Assembly: GCA_029851415.1 (NCBI GenBank)
Contig: CM056743.1
Span: 92,974,501-93,038,500 of the forward strand
Direction: 5' to 3'
DNA: 64,000 nt
DNA from: Eretmocerus hayati
Lineage: Eukaryota; Arthropoda; Insecta; Hymenoptera; Aphelinidae
Shown: positions 1 to 13,219 of the stretch, in pieces
Numbering within the stretch: the first letter of the stretch is position 1
How the letters are laid out: every line of letters begins with the position of its first letter
Notes under the pieces: generated by a model
What the model saw: only the letters and a program-made list of their open reading frames with translations
Database searches by the model: none
Told to the model about the DNA's origin: nothing
Position numbers and translations under genes: made by a program

Positions 1-3000
1 AGTTATCTGAGCATTTACGACGCCATTGTGGGTCGTAGGATATTCCAATGGACCCGAAACTCTACAGGACCCTGAATCACGTAGTCACGTACTATCGACA
101 ATGACCAGAGAATCCATTACCAGTCAGCACCCTCGGCTATGAGGCCCAAAACATGGTGAAATCGAGCTTTTAGCTGTTATCTGAGCAGTTATGACGCCAC
201 TGTGTATCGTAGGATGTTCCAATGAGGCCGAAACCCTACAGGGCCTTAGTTCAGAAAGTCTCGTACCATCCTCGATGCCGAGAGGATTGATTACGAGTCA
301 ACACCCTCGGCTATGAGGCCCAAAACAGGGCAGAATCGAGCTTTGAGCAGCTATTCGCCCAGTTATGACTCCACTGTGGGTGGTAGGGTGTTACAACGAA
401 CCCGAAACTCTACAGGATCCTAGACCACGTAGTCACGTATTCTCTCCGAACCCCAGAGGAATTATTCCCTGTCAGCAGCCTCGGCTATCGAGCCCAAAAT
501 AGGGCGGATTCGAGCTTTAAGCAATTCTCTGCGCAGTTATTCCGCCACTGTGGGTTGTAGGATATTCCAATGGACCCAAAACTCTACAGGACCCTAGATC
601 ACGTAGTCCGGTACTATCACCGATGCCCAAAGAATTCGTTCCCAGTCAGTACCTCCGGCTATCAGGCCCAAAACAGGAGCGAAATCGAGCTTTGGGCAGT
701 TATCTGCGCAGTTACGACGCCACTGTGGGTTGTAAGATGATCAAATGGACCCGAAACTCTACAGGATCCTGGACCACGTAGTCACGGACTATCTCCGATG
801 CCCAGAGTATTTATTACCAGTCAGCACCCTCGGCTATGGGGCCCAAAACAGGGCGAAATCGAGATTTGGCCAGGTAACTGCGCAGTTATGTCGCCACTGT
901 GGGTTGTAAGATGATCTAATCGACCCGGAACTCTACCGGACCCTAGATCAAGTAGTCACGTTTCATTCCCGATAACCAGAGAATTCATTCCCCGTCAGAA
1001 CCTTCGACTATCAGGCCCAAAACAGGGCGAAATACAGCTTTGGGCAGTTATCTGCACAGTTATGACGCTACTGTGAGTCCTAAGATGAATCTATGGACCC
1101 GAGACTCTACAGGACCCTAAAACAAAAGGTTCTGTACTATCTCCGATGCCCAGAGGATTGATTCCCAGTCAGCACCCTCGGCTATGAGGCCCAGAACAGG
1201 GCGGGATCGAGCTTTGACCAGTTATCTGCCCAGATGAGACGCTACTGTGGGTTGTAGAATATTCCAATGGTCCCGGAACTCTCCTGGATCCTGGATCGAG
1301 AAGTCATGTACTATCTCCGATGCCCAGAAGATATATCACCAGTCAGTACCGTCGGCTATCAGGCCCAAAACAGGGCGCAATCGAGCTTTGAGCAGTTATC
1401 TGCGCATTAACGACGCCACTGTGGGTTGTACGATGTTCCAATGGACCCGAATCTCCACAGGACCTTAGATCGAGGGGCTCTGTACCATCCGCGATGCCCA
1501 GAGGATTGATTACGAGTCAACACCCTCGGCTATGAGGCCCAAAACAGGGCAGAATCGAGCTTTGAGTAGTTATTTGCCCAGTTATGACGTCACTGTGGGT
1601 TGTAAGATGATCTAATCGACCCGGAACTCTATGGCATCCTAGATCAAGTAGTCACGTTCCATTCCCGATAACCAGAAAATTCATTCCCAGTCAGCACCTT
1701 CGACTATCGGGCCCAAAACAGGGCGAAATACAGCTTTGGGCCGTTATCTGCGCAGTTATGACGCCACTGTGGGTTGTAGAATGTTCCAATGAACCCGAAA
1801 CTCTACAGGACCCTAGACCAAGAAGTTCTGTACCATCTCCGATGCCCAGAGAATTCATAACCAGTCAACGCTTTTGACTATGAGGCCCAAAACAGGGCAG
1901 GATTGAGCTTTGAGCAGTTATCTGCCCAGTTATAACGCCACTGTGGGTGGTAGGATGTTCCAATGAACCTAAAAGTCTACAGGATCCTGGACCACGTAAT
2001 CACGGAATATCTCCAATGGCCAGAGAATTCATTACAGGTCAGTACCGTCGGCTATCAGGCCCAAAACAGGGCATAATCGAGCTTTGAGCAGTTATCTGCG
2101 CAGTTACGACACCACTGTGGGTCGTAGGATGTTTCAATGGACCCGAATTTCTACAGGACCCTGGTTCGAAAAGTCCTGTACCATCCTCGATGCCCAGAGG
2201 ATTGATAACGAGTCAACACCCTCGGCTATGAGGCCCGAAACAGGGCAGAATCGAGCTTTGAGCAGTTATCTGCCCAGTTATGACGCCACTGTGGGTGGTA
2301 GGGTGTTCCAATAGTCCCGAAACTCTACAGGATCCTAGATCACGTAGTCACGTATTCTCTCCGAAGCCCAGAGAAATTGTTACCAGTCAGCAGCCTCGGC
2401 TCTGGGGCCCAAAATAGGGCGAAATCGAGCTTTAAGCAGTTATCTGTGCAGTTATGACGCCACAGTCGTCTGTAAGATGATCAAATGGACCCGAAACTCT
2501 ACAGGACCCTAGATCAAGTAGTCACGTTTCATTCTCTATGCCCAGAGAATTCATTCCCAATCAGCACCCTCGGCTATCGGGCCCAACACAGGGCGAAATC
2601 GAGCTTTGGGCAGTTATCTGCGCAGTTACGACGCCACTGTGGGTTGTAGCATATTCCAATGGACCCAAAACTCTACAGGACCCTAGATCGAGTAGTCGGG
2701 TACTATCACCAATGCCCAAAGAATTCATTACCAGTCAGCACCCTCGGCTATGAGGCCCAAAACAGGGCGAAATCGAGATTTGGCCAGGTACCTGCGCAGT
2801 TATGACGTCACTGTGGGTTGTAAGATGATTTAATCGACCCGCAACTCTATAGGACCCTAGATCGAGTAGTCACGTTTGATTCCCGATAACCAGAAAATTC
2901 ATTCCCAGTCAGCACGTTCGACTATCGGGCCCAAAACAGGGCGAAATACAGCTTTGGGCCGTTATCTGCGCAGTTATGATGCCACTGTGAGTCTTAAGAT

Positions 3001-6000
3001 GAATCTATGGACCCGGAACTCTACAGGACCCTGAAGCGAAAGGTCCTGTACCATCTCCGATGCTCAGAAAATTGATTCCCAGTCAGCACCCTCGGCTATG
3101 AGGCCCAAAACAGGGCGGGAACGAGCTCTGACCAGTTATCTGCCCAGATGAGACGCTACTGTGGGTTGTAGGATATTTCAATGGACCCGGAACTCTCCTG
3201 GATCCTGGATCGAGTAGTCATGTACTATCTCCGATGCCCAGAAGATATATCACCAGTCAGTCTCGTCGGCTATCAGGCCCAAAACAGGGCGCAATCGAGC
3301 TTTGAGCAGTTATCTGAGCATTTACGACGCCATTGTGGGTTGTAGGATGTTCCAATGGACCCGAATCTCCACAGGACCTTAGATCGAGGGGCTCTGTACC
3401 ATCCCCGATGCCCAGAGGATTGATTGCGAGTCAACACCCTCGGCTATGAGGCCCAAAACAGGGCGCAATCGAGCTTTGAGCAGTTATCTGCCCAGATAGG
3501 ACGCCACTGTGGGTGGTAGGGTGTTCCAATGAACCCGAAACTCTACAGGATCCTTGATACCGTAGTCACGTATTCTCTCCGAAGCCCAGAGGAATTATTA
3601 CCAGTCAGCAGCATCGGCTATCGGGCCCAAAATAGGGCGGAATCGAGCTTCGGCAGTTATCGGCGCAGTTATGACGCCACTGTGGGTCGTAGGATGTTCT
3701 AATGGTCCCAAAATTCCACGGGAAACCAGATCAAATAGACACGTTCTATCTTCAATGCTCTGAGGATTCATCACCAGTCAGCACCCTCGGCTATGAGGCT
3801 TAAAACAGGGCAAAATCGAGCTTTGGGCAGATATCTGCGCAGTTATGACGCCACTGTGAGTCATAAGATGAATCTATGGACCCGGAACTTTACAGGACTC
3901 TAGAGCAAAAGGTCCTGTACTCTCTCCAATGCCCAGAGAATTGATTCCCAGTCAGCACCCTCGGCTATGAGGCCCAAAACAGGGCAGAATCGAGCTTTGA
4001 GCAGCTATTTGCCCAGTTATGACTCCACTGTGGGTGGTAGGGTGTTACAACGAACCCGAAACTCTACAGGATCCTAGACCACGTAGTCACGTATTCTCTC
4101 CGAACCCCAGAGGAATTATTCCCTGTCAGCAGCCTCGGCTATCGGGCCCAAAATAGGGCGGATTCGAGCTTTAAGCAATTATCTGCGCAGTTATTCCGCC
4201 ACTGTGGGTCGTAGGATATTCCAATGGACCCGAAACTCTACAGGACCCTGAATCACGTAGTCACGTACTATCGACAATGACCAGAGAATCCATTACCAGT
4301 CAGCACCCTCGGCTATGAGGCCCAAAACATGGCGAAATCGAGCTTTTAGCTGTTATCTGAGCAGTTATGACGCCACTGTGTATCGTAGGATGTTCCAATG
4401 AGGCCGAAACTCTACAGGGCCTTAGATCAGAAAGTCTCGTACCATCCTCGATGCCGAGAAGATTGATTACGAGTCAACACCCTCGGCTATGAGGCCCAAA
4501 ACAGGGCAGAATCGAGCTTTGAGCAGTTATTTGCCCAGTTATGACGCCACTGTGGGTGGTATGGTGTTCCAATGAACCCGAAACTCTACAGGATTCTAGA
4601 TCACGTAGTCACGTACTCTCTTCGAAACCCAGAGAAATTATTACCAGTCAGCAGCCTCGGCTATCGGGTCCAAAATAGGGCGAAATCGAGCTTTAAGCAG
4701 TTATCTGCGCAGTTATGACGCCACTGTGGGTTGTAGGATATTCCAATGGACCCGAATCTCTACAGGACCCTAGATCACGTAGTCACGTACTATCACCAAT
4801 GACCAGAGAATTCATTACCAGTCAGCACCCTCGGCTATGTGGCCCAAAATAGGAGCAAAATCGAGCTTTGGGCAGTTATCTGCGCAGTTATGACGCCACT
4901 GTGGGTTGTAAGATGATCTAATGGACCCGAAACTCTACAGAACCCTAGATCAAGTAGTCACGTCTCATTCCCGATGCCCAGAGAATTCGATCCCAGTCAG
5001 CACCTTCGGCTATCGGGCCCAAAACAGGGCGGAATCGAGCTCCGGGCAGTTATCTGCGCAGTTATGACGCCATTGTGGGTTGTAAGATGATCTAATCGAC
5101 CCGAAACTCTACAGGATACTAGACCACGTAGTCACGGACTATTTCCAATTACCAGAGAATTCATTCCCAGTCAGCACCCTCGGCTATGAGGCCCAAAACA
5201 GGGCGAGATCGAGATTTGACCAGTTATCTGCGCAGTTATGACGTCACTGTGGGTTGTAAGATGATCTAATCGACCCAAAACTCTACAGGACCCTAGATCA
5301 AGTAGTCACGTTTCATTCCCGATGCTCAGAGGATTCATTCCCAGTCAGGACCTCCAGCTTTCGGGCCAAAACAGGGCGGAATCGAGATTTGACCAGTTAC
5401 CTGCGCAGTTATGACGCCACTGTGGGTTGTAAGATGATCCGATGGACCCGAAACTCTACAAGACCCTAGATCAAGTAGTCACGTTTCATCTCCGATGCCT
5501 AGAGAATTCATTCCCAGTCAGCACCTTCGGCTATGAGGCCCAAAGCAGGGCGGAATCGAACTTTGACCAGTTATCTGCCCAGATAACATGCTACTGTGGG
5601 TTGTAGGATGTTCTAATGGACCCGAAACTCTCCTGGATCCTGGATTGACTAGTCATGTACTATCTCCGATGCCCAAAAGATTTATCACCAGTCAGTACCG
5701 TCGGCTATCAGGCCCAAAACAGGGCGCAATCGAGCTTTGAGCAGTGATCTGCGCAGTTTCGTTGCCGCTGGGGGTTGTAGGACGTTCGAATGGACCCGAA
5801 CCTCTACAGAACCTTGGACCAAGTGGTTATGTACCATTGATGATGCCCAGGGAATTCATAACCACTCACCACCCTCGGCTATAGGGCCCAAAATAGGGCG
5901 GTATCGAGCTTTGGGCAGTTATCTGCGCAGTTATGACGCCACTGTGGTCTGTAGGATGTTCTCATGGACCCGAAACTCTACAGGACCCCAATTCAAGTAG

Positions 6001-8098
6001 TCAAATTTCATTCCCGATGCCAAGAGAATTCGATTCCAGTAAGCACCTTCGGCTATCGGGCCCAAAACAGGGCGGAATCGAGCTTTGGGCAGTTATCTGC
6101 GCAGTTATGACGCCACTGTGGGTTGTAAGATGATCTAATCGACCCGAAACTCCACAGGATACTGGACCACGTAGTCATGGACTATCTCCGATGACCAGAG
6201 AATTTATTCCCAGTCAGCACCCTCGGCTATGAGGCCCAAAACAGGGCGAGATCGAGATTTGACCAGTTACCTGCGCAGTTATGACGCCACTGTGGGTTGT
6301 AAGATGATCTGATGGACCCGAAACTCTAAAGGACCCTAGATCACGTAGTAGCGTACTATCACCAATGCCCAGAGAATTCATTACCAGTCAGCACCCTCGG
6401 CTATGAGGCCCAAAACAGGGCGAGATCGAGATTTGACCAGTTACCTGCGCAGTTATGACGCCACTGTGGGTTGTAAGATGATCTGATGGACCCGAAACTC
6501 TACAGGACCCTAGATCAAGTAGTCACGTTTCATCCCCGATGCCTAGAGAATTCATTCCCAGTCAGCACCTTCGGCTATGAGGCCCAAAACAGGGCGGAAT
6601 CGAACTTTGACCAGTTACCTGCCCAGATAACATGCTACTGTGGGTTGTAGGATGTTCCAATGGACCCTCCTGCATCCTAGATCGACTAGTCATGTACTAT
6701 CTCCGATGCCCAAAAGATTTATCACCAGTCAGTACCGTCGGCTATTAGGCCCAAAACAGGGCGCAATCGAGCTTTCAGCAGTTATCTGCGCAGTTTTGTT
6801 GCCGCTGGGGGTTGTAGGATGTTCGAATGGACCCGAACCTCTACAGAACCTTGGACCAAGTGGTTATGTATCATTGATGATGCCCAGGGAATTCATAACC
6901 ACTCACCACCCTCGGCTATAGGGCCCAAAGTAGGGCGGAACCGAGCTTTGGGCAGTTATCTGCGCAGTTATGACGCCACTGTGGTCTGTAGGATGGTCTC
7001 ATGGTCCCGAAACTCCACAGGACACTTAATCAAATAGTCACGTCCTGTCTTCAATGCCCTGAGGATTCATTACCAGTCAGCATCCTCGGCTATGAGGCTT
7101 AGAACAGGGCAAAATCCAGCTTCTGGCAGTAATCTGGACAGTTATGACGCCACTGTGGGTCGTAAGATGAATCTATGGACCCGAAATTCTACAGGACCCT
7201 AGATCGAACGGTCCTGTAGTATCTCCGATGCCCAGAGGATTGATTCCCAGTCAGCACCCTCGGCTATGAGGCCCAAAACAGGCCGGAACCGAGCTTCGAG
7301 CAGTTATCCGCTCAGTTATGACGCCACTGTGGGTTGTGGGATGTTCTTATGAACCCGAAACTCTACTCGACCCTGGATCAAGTAGTCATGTACTATCTCC
7401 GATGCCCAGAAGATTCATCACCAGTCAGCACCCTCGGATATCAGTCCCAAAACAGGGTAAAATCGAGCTTTGTGCAGTTATCTGTGCAGTTACGACGCCA
7501 CTGTGGGTTGTAGGATGTTCCAATGGACCCGAAACTTCACAGGACCCTTGATCAGGTAGTCTTGTACTATCTCCGATGCCCAGAGAATTCATCACCAGTC
7601 TGCAACCTCGGCTATGGGGCCCAAAACAAGGCGAAATCGAGCTTTGAGCGGTTATATGCGCCGTTATGACGTCACTGTGCGTTGGAGGATGTTCCAATGG
7701 ACCCGAAACTCTACAGAACCTCAGATCAAGTGGTCTTGTACCATTGATGATACCCAGAGAATTAATCACCAGTCAGCACCCTCGGCTATGGGGCCCAAGA
7801 CAGGGCAAAATCGAGCTTTGACCAGTTACCTGCGCAGTTATGACGCCACTGTGGGTTGTAGGATGTTCCAATGGACCCGAAACTCTACAGAACCTCAGAT
7901 CAAGTGGTCTTGTACCATTGATGATACCCAGAGAATTAATCACCAGTCAGCACCCTCGGCTATGGGGCCCAAAACAGGGCGAAATCGAGTTTTGACCAGT
8001 TACCTGCGCAGTTATGACGCCACTGTGGGTTGTAGGATGTTCCAATGGACCCGAAACTCTCCGGGACCCTAGATCAAGTAGTCACGTACTATCTCCGA
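1..8098 (+). repeat. Tandem satellite, 174-bp monomer, forward array
   Basis: About 46 head-to-tail monomers fill this stretch. The period was measured from successive copies of the motif gccactgtgggt (for example at 721, 895 and 1069), giving 174 bp. Each monomer carries recognisable blocks: cagttatctgcgcagttatg, ggacccgaaactctacagg, agtcacgt, ccagtcagcaccctcggcta and gcccaaaacagggcg. Because 174 is 58 codons, frames that lose the usual TAG (in ccctagatc) stay open over several monomers, the longest being 7614-8072. Such frames occur on both strands and most monomers keep the stop, so I treat them as non-coding. Local higher-order structure is visible: 1-560 matches 3998-4530 in cyclic order, about 1040-1500 matches 2960-3420 (shift 1914 = 11 monomers), about 5560-6000 matches 6610-7040 (6 monomers), and the last monomers near 7680-8030 are almost identical neighbours. 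The array stops abruptly at about 8098. Confidence 0.95.
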
Positions 8099-8404
8099 TG
8101 CTCTCCTCTTCTATTTCTTCAAAATTGATGATTTTCATGGATCTTGAGAAGTTGTTCCATCATAATTATCATTTGGAGAGTAAATTCTGGGAACCTCCAT
8201 TCAAGACCTCGAGGATCAGTGAAATAGCTCATTGATGAATTGATTGACTGACAACAATCTTATTGAAAAGAGATATCCTCTAGATGTCGCCACGGGAATA
8301 TTTGTGATCTACATAGTCATTCTCTCAATCCCTAAAAAGAACTCAGGTTGCTAACACCCGTAAAATCGTCATAATGAATTCTTCATCTTTGAATTCCAGG
8401 CAGA
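8099..8404. other. Spacer between satellite arrays
   Basis: This is unique-looking, AT-rich sequence with no monomer similarity. The forward array ends abruptly at its left edge. Apart from the acceptor-like site near 8400, I see nothing in it. The counterpart on the other side of the reading frame (8726-9050) is equally featureless. Confidence 0.5.
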
Positions 8405-8725
8405 TTGTCGGTGATGGATGTGTGTATCGCTTATAGGAGTACAGTCCCGAAAACAAAGCTAGATGACCTACCAAAACTGTTCGCAAATCCGGAACATGGC
8501 GAAGGAGAACTGAAATTGAGTGGTGTGACTGAATGGATCGAAGGGTCGCGGGATAAGGATGGAAAGACCAGAAGACACTACACAGCTAATGCTTATAGGA
8601 AAGGAAGTGACGCGTGGGAGCAGATGGATGATTGCGTGGCAAAGGTGGAGGGGGTAAAAGGGAGCCTGAGAGTCGCCATTGCTGTAACTATATTGGTGAA
8701 TCCGACTCACGAGAACCAAGAATGA
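8405..8725 (+). CDS. Unidentified reading frame or exon in the spacer between inverted arrays
   Basis: This frame of about 106 codons is the only plausible coding stretch between the two satellite arrays. A splice-acceptor-like sequence (ttgaattccag, ending near 8400) comes just before it, and an ATG lies at 8414. The nominal start at 8405 is TTG, so a 3' terminal exon is more likely than a complete gene. The protein is hydrophilic and contains a box reading HYTANAYRKGS, then WEQMDD about a dozen residues later. A His-Tyr box followed by Trp and Asp-Asp recalls the histidine box of C19 ubiquitin peptidases. That resemblance is short and from memory, and no cysteine box is present, so I do not name it. 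The overlapping minus-strand frame 8468-8737 is treated as a shadow. Confidence 0.3.
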   Translation: MSVMDVCIAYRSTVPKTKLDDLPKLFANPEHGEGELKLSGVTEWIEGSRDKDGKTRRHYTANAYRKGSDAWEQMDDCVAKVEGVKGSLRVAIAVTILVNPTHENQE

Positions 8726-9050
8726 GTGAAATATCATTTGTATCGCTTATGAATGCTTGCGGAATAGATTACCTCAAAAAGTGTCACGCTTGATAAAATT
8801 TATTGTTCAACAGATTCTTCATTATAGAAATGAAAATGGATACTATCTCATGTGAAGGAACGGCACTTTCAAACGAATAGCAACAGGGACAGATTTCCAT
8901 GCTACCATAAACGAGAAAATTATTCTTCTACGCCGTGGTACGCGCCAGCAAAATTTAAGCTCGAGTGGAGTTGATTCTTCAAGATCTTCGAACTCCATCG
9001 TCCAGCGGTCCACTGTTCATGGATTCCGTGGGCCTCCCGGATGATTGACA

Positions 9051-9540
9051 GATGTCTCAACTGTCTCATGGATATTCGAGCCCATTTCTTCCAATTACAA
9101 CTCTCGACGTCATTTGAGCGGGTGGCCCGTCTGAGCTGCGCAACTCACAACTCTCTCGAAAATTCCACTGATTCTCGGGCCCGATGACTAAAGGTTCAGA
9201 CCAGTGTTTAATTATATAGGCATCCCTGATGATGGATCTGTAGCCGAACTGAGATTTCAAGGAGTTATGAGTCCGTGAGAGCTGCATACAGCTCTAGGGG
9301 TCGTTCGAACTGCGTGATTCACTACATGTGCATGAGTTTGCTCATTCTGGGACCCCATCGCCGTGGGTGCTGACCAGTGATAGGTCTAATAGACATGATT
9401 GACGGTTTAGGAATATATGGGGTGGAGTTCCATGGAGCTGTGAGCCAGTCTGAGACGACTTCGGCCGAGGTACGCTCCAGACTCCGTGAGCCATGACTAA
9501 ATGCTAGTTCGAACTGATGACTCGGAACCATAGCCGACGA
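9051..9540 (-). repeat. Degenerate satellite monomers at inner edge of inverted array
   Basis: Blocks of the satellite are still recognisable in reverse orientation (near 9178 a variant of the gggcccgata block, near 9355 cccatcgccgtgggtgctga, near 9535 agccgacgacccgggtgctga), but the sequence between them is strongly diverged. Similarity rises to full-quality monomers by about 9560. Diverged edge monomers are what satellites commonly show where homogenisation fades. Confidence 0.65.
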
Positions 9541-12010
9541 CCCGGGTGCTGACTGGTGAGAGATTCTTTGGGCATCACAGATGATACGTAACTACTTCAT
9601 CTGAGGTTCTGTAGAGTTTCGGGTCCATTCAAACTATTTGCAACCCACAATGGCGTCATAACTGCGCAGGGAACTGGTCAAAGCTCGATTTTGCCCTGTT
9701 TTGGGCCTCATAGCCGAGGGTGCTGACTGGTAATAGATTCTCTGAGCATCGAAGATAGTACGTGACTACTTGATCTAGGGTCCTGTAGAGTTTCGGGTCC
9801 ATTGGAATATCCTACAACCCACAGTGGCGTCATAACTGCGCAGGTAACTGGTCAAAGCTCGATTTTGCCCTGTTTTGGGCCCGATAGCCAAAGGTGCAGA
9901 CTGGGAATAGATTCTCTGGGCACCATCAATAGTACATATTGACTTGATCTAAGGTTCTGTAGAGTTTCGGGATCATTGAAACATCCTACAACCCACAGTG
10001 GCGTCATAACTGCGCAGGTAACTGGTCAAAGCTCGATTTTCTCCTGTTTTGGGCCCGATAGCCGAAGGTGCAGACTGGGAATAAATTCTCTGGGCACCAT
10101 CAATAGTACATATGCACTTGATCTAAGGTTCTGTCGAGATTCGGGTCCATTGGAACATCCTAAAACCCACAGTGGCGTCATAGCTGCGCAAATGACTGAC
10201 CAAAGCTCGAATCCGCCCGGTTTTGGTCCTCATAGTCGAGGATACTGACTGGTAATGAATCCTCTGGGCATTGGAAATGGTACATAACCACTTGATCTGA
10301 GGTTTTGTGAAGTTTTGGGTGTATTGGCGTATCTGACAACCCACAGTGACGTCATAATTGCGCAGATAACTGACCAAAGCTCGATTCCGCCCTGTTTTGG
10401 GCCCCATAGCCGAGGGCGCTGGGTGGTAATGAATTCTCTGTGCATCATCCATGGTACATAACCCCTTGAACTGAGGTTCTGTAGAGTTTCGGGTCCATTG
10501 GAACATCCAACAACCCACAGTGGCGTCATAACTGCGCAGATAACTGCTCAAAGCTCGATTTCGCCCTGTTTTGGGCCCGATAGCCGAGGATGCTGACTGA
10601 TAATAAATCCTCTGGGCATCGGAAATAGTACGTGGATACTTGTTCTAGGGTTCTGTGGAGTTTCGAGTCCATTGGAACAGTCTACAACCCACAGTGGCGT
10701 CGTAACTGCGCAGGTAACTGGTCGGAGCTTGATTTTGCCCTGTTTTGGGCCCCATAGCCGAGGGTGCTGCCTGGTAATGAATTTTCTGGGTATCATCAAT
10801 GGTACATAACTACTTGATCTAAGGTTCTGTAGAAATTTGGGTGTATTGAAACTATTTTCAACCCGCAGGGTTGTCATATCTGCGCAAATAACTGCCGAAA
10901 GCTCGAATCCGACCGGTTTTGGTCCTCATAGTCGAGGGTACTGACTGGTAATAAATTCTCTGGGCATTGGAAATAGTACGTGACTACTTGATCTAGGGTC
11001 CTGTAGAGGTTCGGGTATATTGGAACATCTTACAACCCACAGTGGCGTCATACCTGCGCAGATAACTACCCAAAGCTCGATTTCGCCCTGTTTTCGGCCC
11101 TATAGCCGAGGGTGCTGACTGGTAATAAATCCTCTGGGCATTGCAAATAGTATGTGACTACTTGATCGAGGACCCTGTAGAGTTTCGGGTCCATTGGAAC
11201 TATTTTCAACCCGCAGGGTTGTCATATCTGCGCAGATAACTGCCGAAAGCTCGATCCCGCCCTGTTTTGGGCCCCATAGCCGAGGGTGCTGACTGGTAAT
11301 GAATTCTCTGGGCATGGTCAATGGTACATATCCACTGAATCTGAGATTCTGTGGAGTCTCGGGTCCATTGGCGTATCTTACAACCCACAGTGGCGTCATA
11401 ACTGCGCAAATAACTGACCAAAGCTCGAATCCGCCCGGTTTTTGTCCTCATAGTCGAGGGTACTGACTGGTAATAAATCCTCTGGGCATTGGAAATAGTA
11501 CGTGACTACTTGATCTAGGGTCCCGTAGAGTTTTGAGTCTATTGAAACATCCTACAACCCACAGTGGCGTCATAACTTCGCAGATAACTGACCAAAGCTC
11601 GATTTCGCCCTGTTTTGGGCCTCATAGCCGAGGGTGCTGAATGGTGATAATTCCTCTGGGCATTGGAGATAATACGTGACTACTTGATCTAAGATCCTGT
11701 AGAGTTTCGGGTCCATTGGATCATCTTACGAGCCACTGCGCAGATAGCTGCTCAAAGCTCGATTCCGCCCTGTTTTGAGCCCGATAGCCGAGGGTGCTGA
11801 CTCGTAATAAATCCTTTGAGCATCACCAATGGTACACGACCACTCGTTCTCAGGTTCTGTAGAGTTACGGATCCATCGGAACCTTTTACAACCCGAAAAG
11901 GCGTCATAACTGCGCGGAACATGCTCAAAACTGGATCCCGCCCCGTTTTGGGCCCCATAGCCGAGGGTGCTGGCTGGTAATAAATTCTCTGGTCTCAGTC
12001 GATGGTACCT
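9541..12010 (-). repeat. 174-bp satellite, inverted array
   Basis: About 14 monomers of the 1-8098 satellite lie here as the reverse complement: tggcgtcataactgcgcag, cctgtagagtttcgggtcc and ctgactggtaat recur at the same spacing. Minus-strand frames at 10123-10551 and 11100-11451 are read-through of the monomer, not genes. The variants here (with a pattern complementary to agaacct...gatcaag) resemble the monomers at the right end of the forward array (7680-8030) more than those at its left end, which fits an inversion of neighbouring sequence. The right edge decays through 12010-12170, where only fragments such as gtctcaactgcga and ttttggccccgt survive. Confidence 0.93.
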
Positions 12011-12425
12011 GATCACTTGATTTGGGGTTTCTCAGAGTTTTTGCCCCATTGGGACTCTCCTCATCCTCCCGTGACGTCTCAACTGCGACTATAATAACTC
12101 TAAGCAGGGTCTCCCCTGTTTTTGGCCCCGTGATCGAGTTGGCTGATTCGTTATCGATTCCCTATTATCTCTGAAGACTCATGTGTATCCAGCTCATCGT
12201 CAGACAGGTTTCTGTATGCGATTGGATTCCTCCATTCGCACGTTATTGTACGTAGGTAGCTCAGCTTATCATATATTTCTCATCTCGCCCCGCTCCAGCT
12301 CTCGTCCAGCCTCAGGCCCAAATAGCGGTTTCCTCTTGGTCTCGGGACCATCTCGACTATACCTTTCGAGAGTAATAAAAAAGTAAGAAAATCCCGTGTA
12401 GTTCTGAGTGTCCTCGAAGCTTCGC
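12011..12425. other. Decayed satellite edge and spacer
   Basis: Up to about 12170 this holds badly diverged satellite sequence. From 12171 to 12425 I see no feature; the plus-strand frame 12183-12386 has no coding character. Confidence 0.5.
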
Positions 12426-12427
12426 CT

Positions 12428-12760
12428 GTATATGGTGTTCGCTAGCGTAAGCTTACGCTAGCGAAAACCGTCATATTTCAGCTGAATCATATCACACGCA
12501 TATTTTGAGGACATATGCTGAGAGTGATAACAAAGTCATGAAAAATGAGCTATCGCACATTCCCGTACGATCTTTCCTCGGACACGTGTTCGCTAGCGTA
12601 AGCTTCCGCTAGCAAAAACTCTCGTATTTCGGGCCCATGACCGGTAATGGATTCTTTCCTTTGGTGATAAATTAGTAATAAAGAAGTAATAAAAAATGAA
12701 ATTGGTTTGGAACCGATTTGTGAGTTAGTGTTCGCTAGCTTCAGGTACCCGGCGGCTTAC
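12428..12760. repeat. Degenerate tandem repeat carrying palindromes
   Basis: Three spaced copies of a unit begin with gtgttcgctagc (about 12435, 12586 and 12728). The first contains a perfect 28-bp palindrome at 12438-12465, with half site ttcgctagcgtaag. The second has a near-palindrome at 12589-12615. The third keeps only the left half. Each of the first two is followed by an A-run and a c(g)tatttc motif. Confidence 0.7.
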
Positions 12761-12765
12761 CTGCG

Positions 12766-13218
12766 TGCAAGAATTCATCTCCAAGCAGGCGATCATTGGC
12801 GCATATGAATGATGTGATATGTATGATCGTCACTCTCTGCGTTTACAGGGTTGAGACTGTATATCTCATCAATGACAACGAAGCATCGAAAGAATGCCCG
12901 CATTATGATGTTTGATAATGAACATCAGCTGATTCAGTTATAGATTTAGTGAGATTGATAAATCATAAGCGAGAGTGAGTCGCTGATGAAATTAGAAAAA
13001 AATTATACGTACATGCATGTAAAAGTTCAGAATTCAATCATCGAATACCTCTTCGTATACCACGTTTTCAGTCCCGAATGGGAGTGAATATCCTTCTCTA
13101 TTTCTTTCCCTGGTATCATGTATATTGTTTTGTTCGAGAAACACTCTGAGATTTGCTTTCGACGTAACACGCGATAATGCTACATAGAGTTGTCTTTAGA
13201 TTCACAAAATAAATAATC
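12766..13218. other. Spacer without recognised features
   Basis: Unique-looking AT-rich sequence. I see no gene, RNA or repeat in it. Confidence 0.4.
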
Positions 13219-13219
13219 C

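Noticed and set aside
7614..8072. Long open frames across the satellite (up to about 150 codons)
   Set aside because: The 174-bp period is a multiple of three, so any frame lacking the usual TAG stays open. Frames occur on both strands and most monomers carry the stop.
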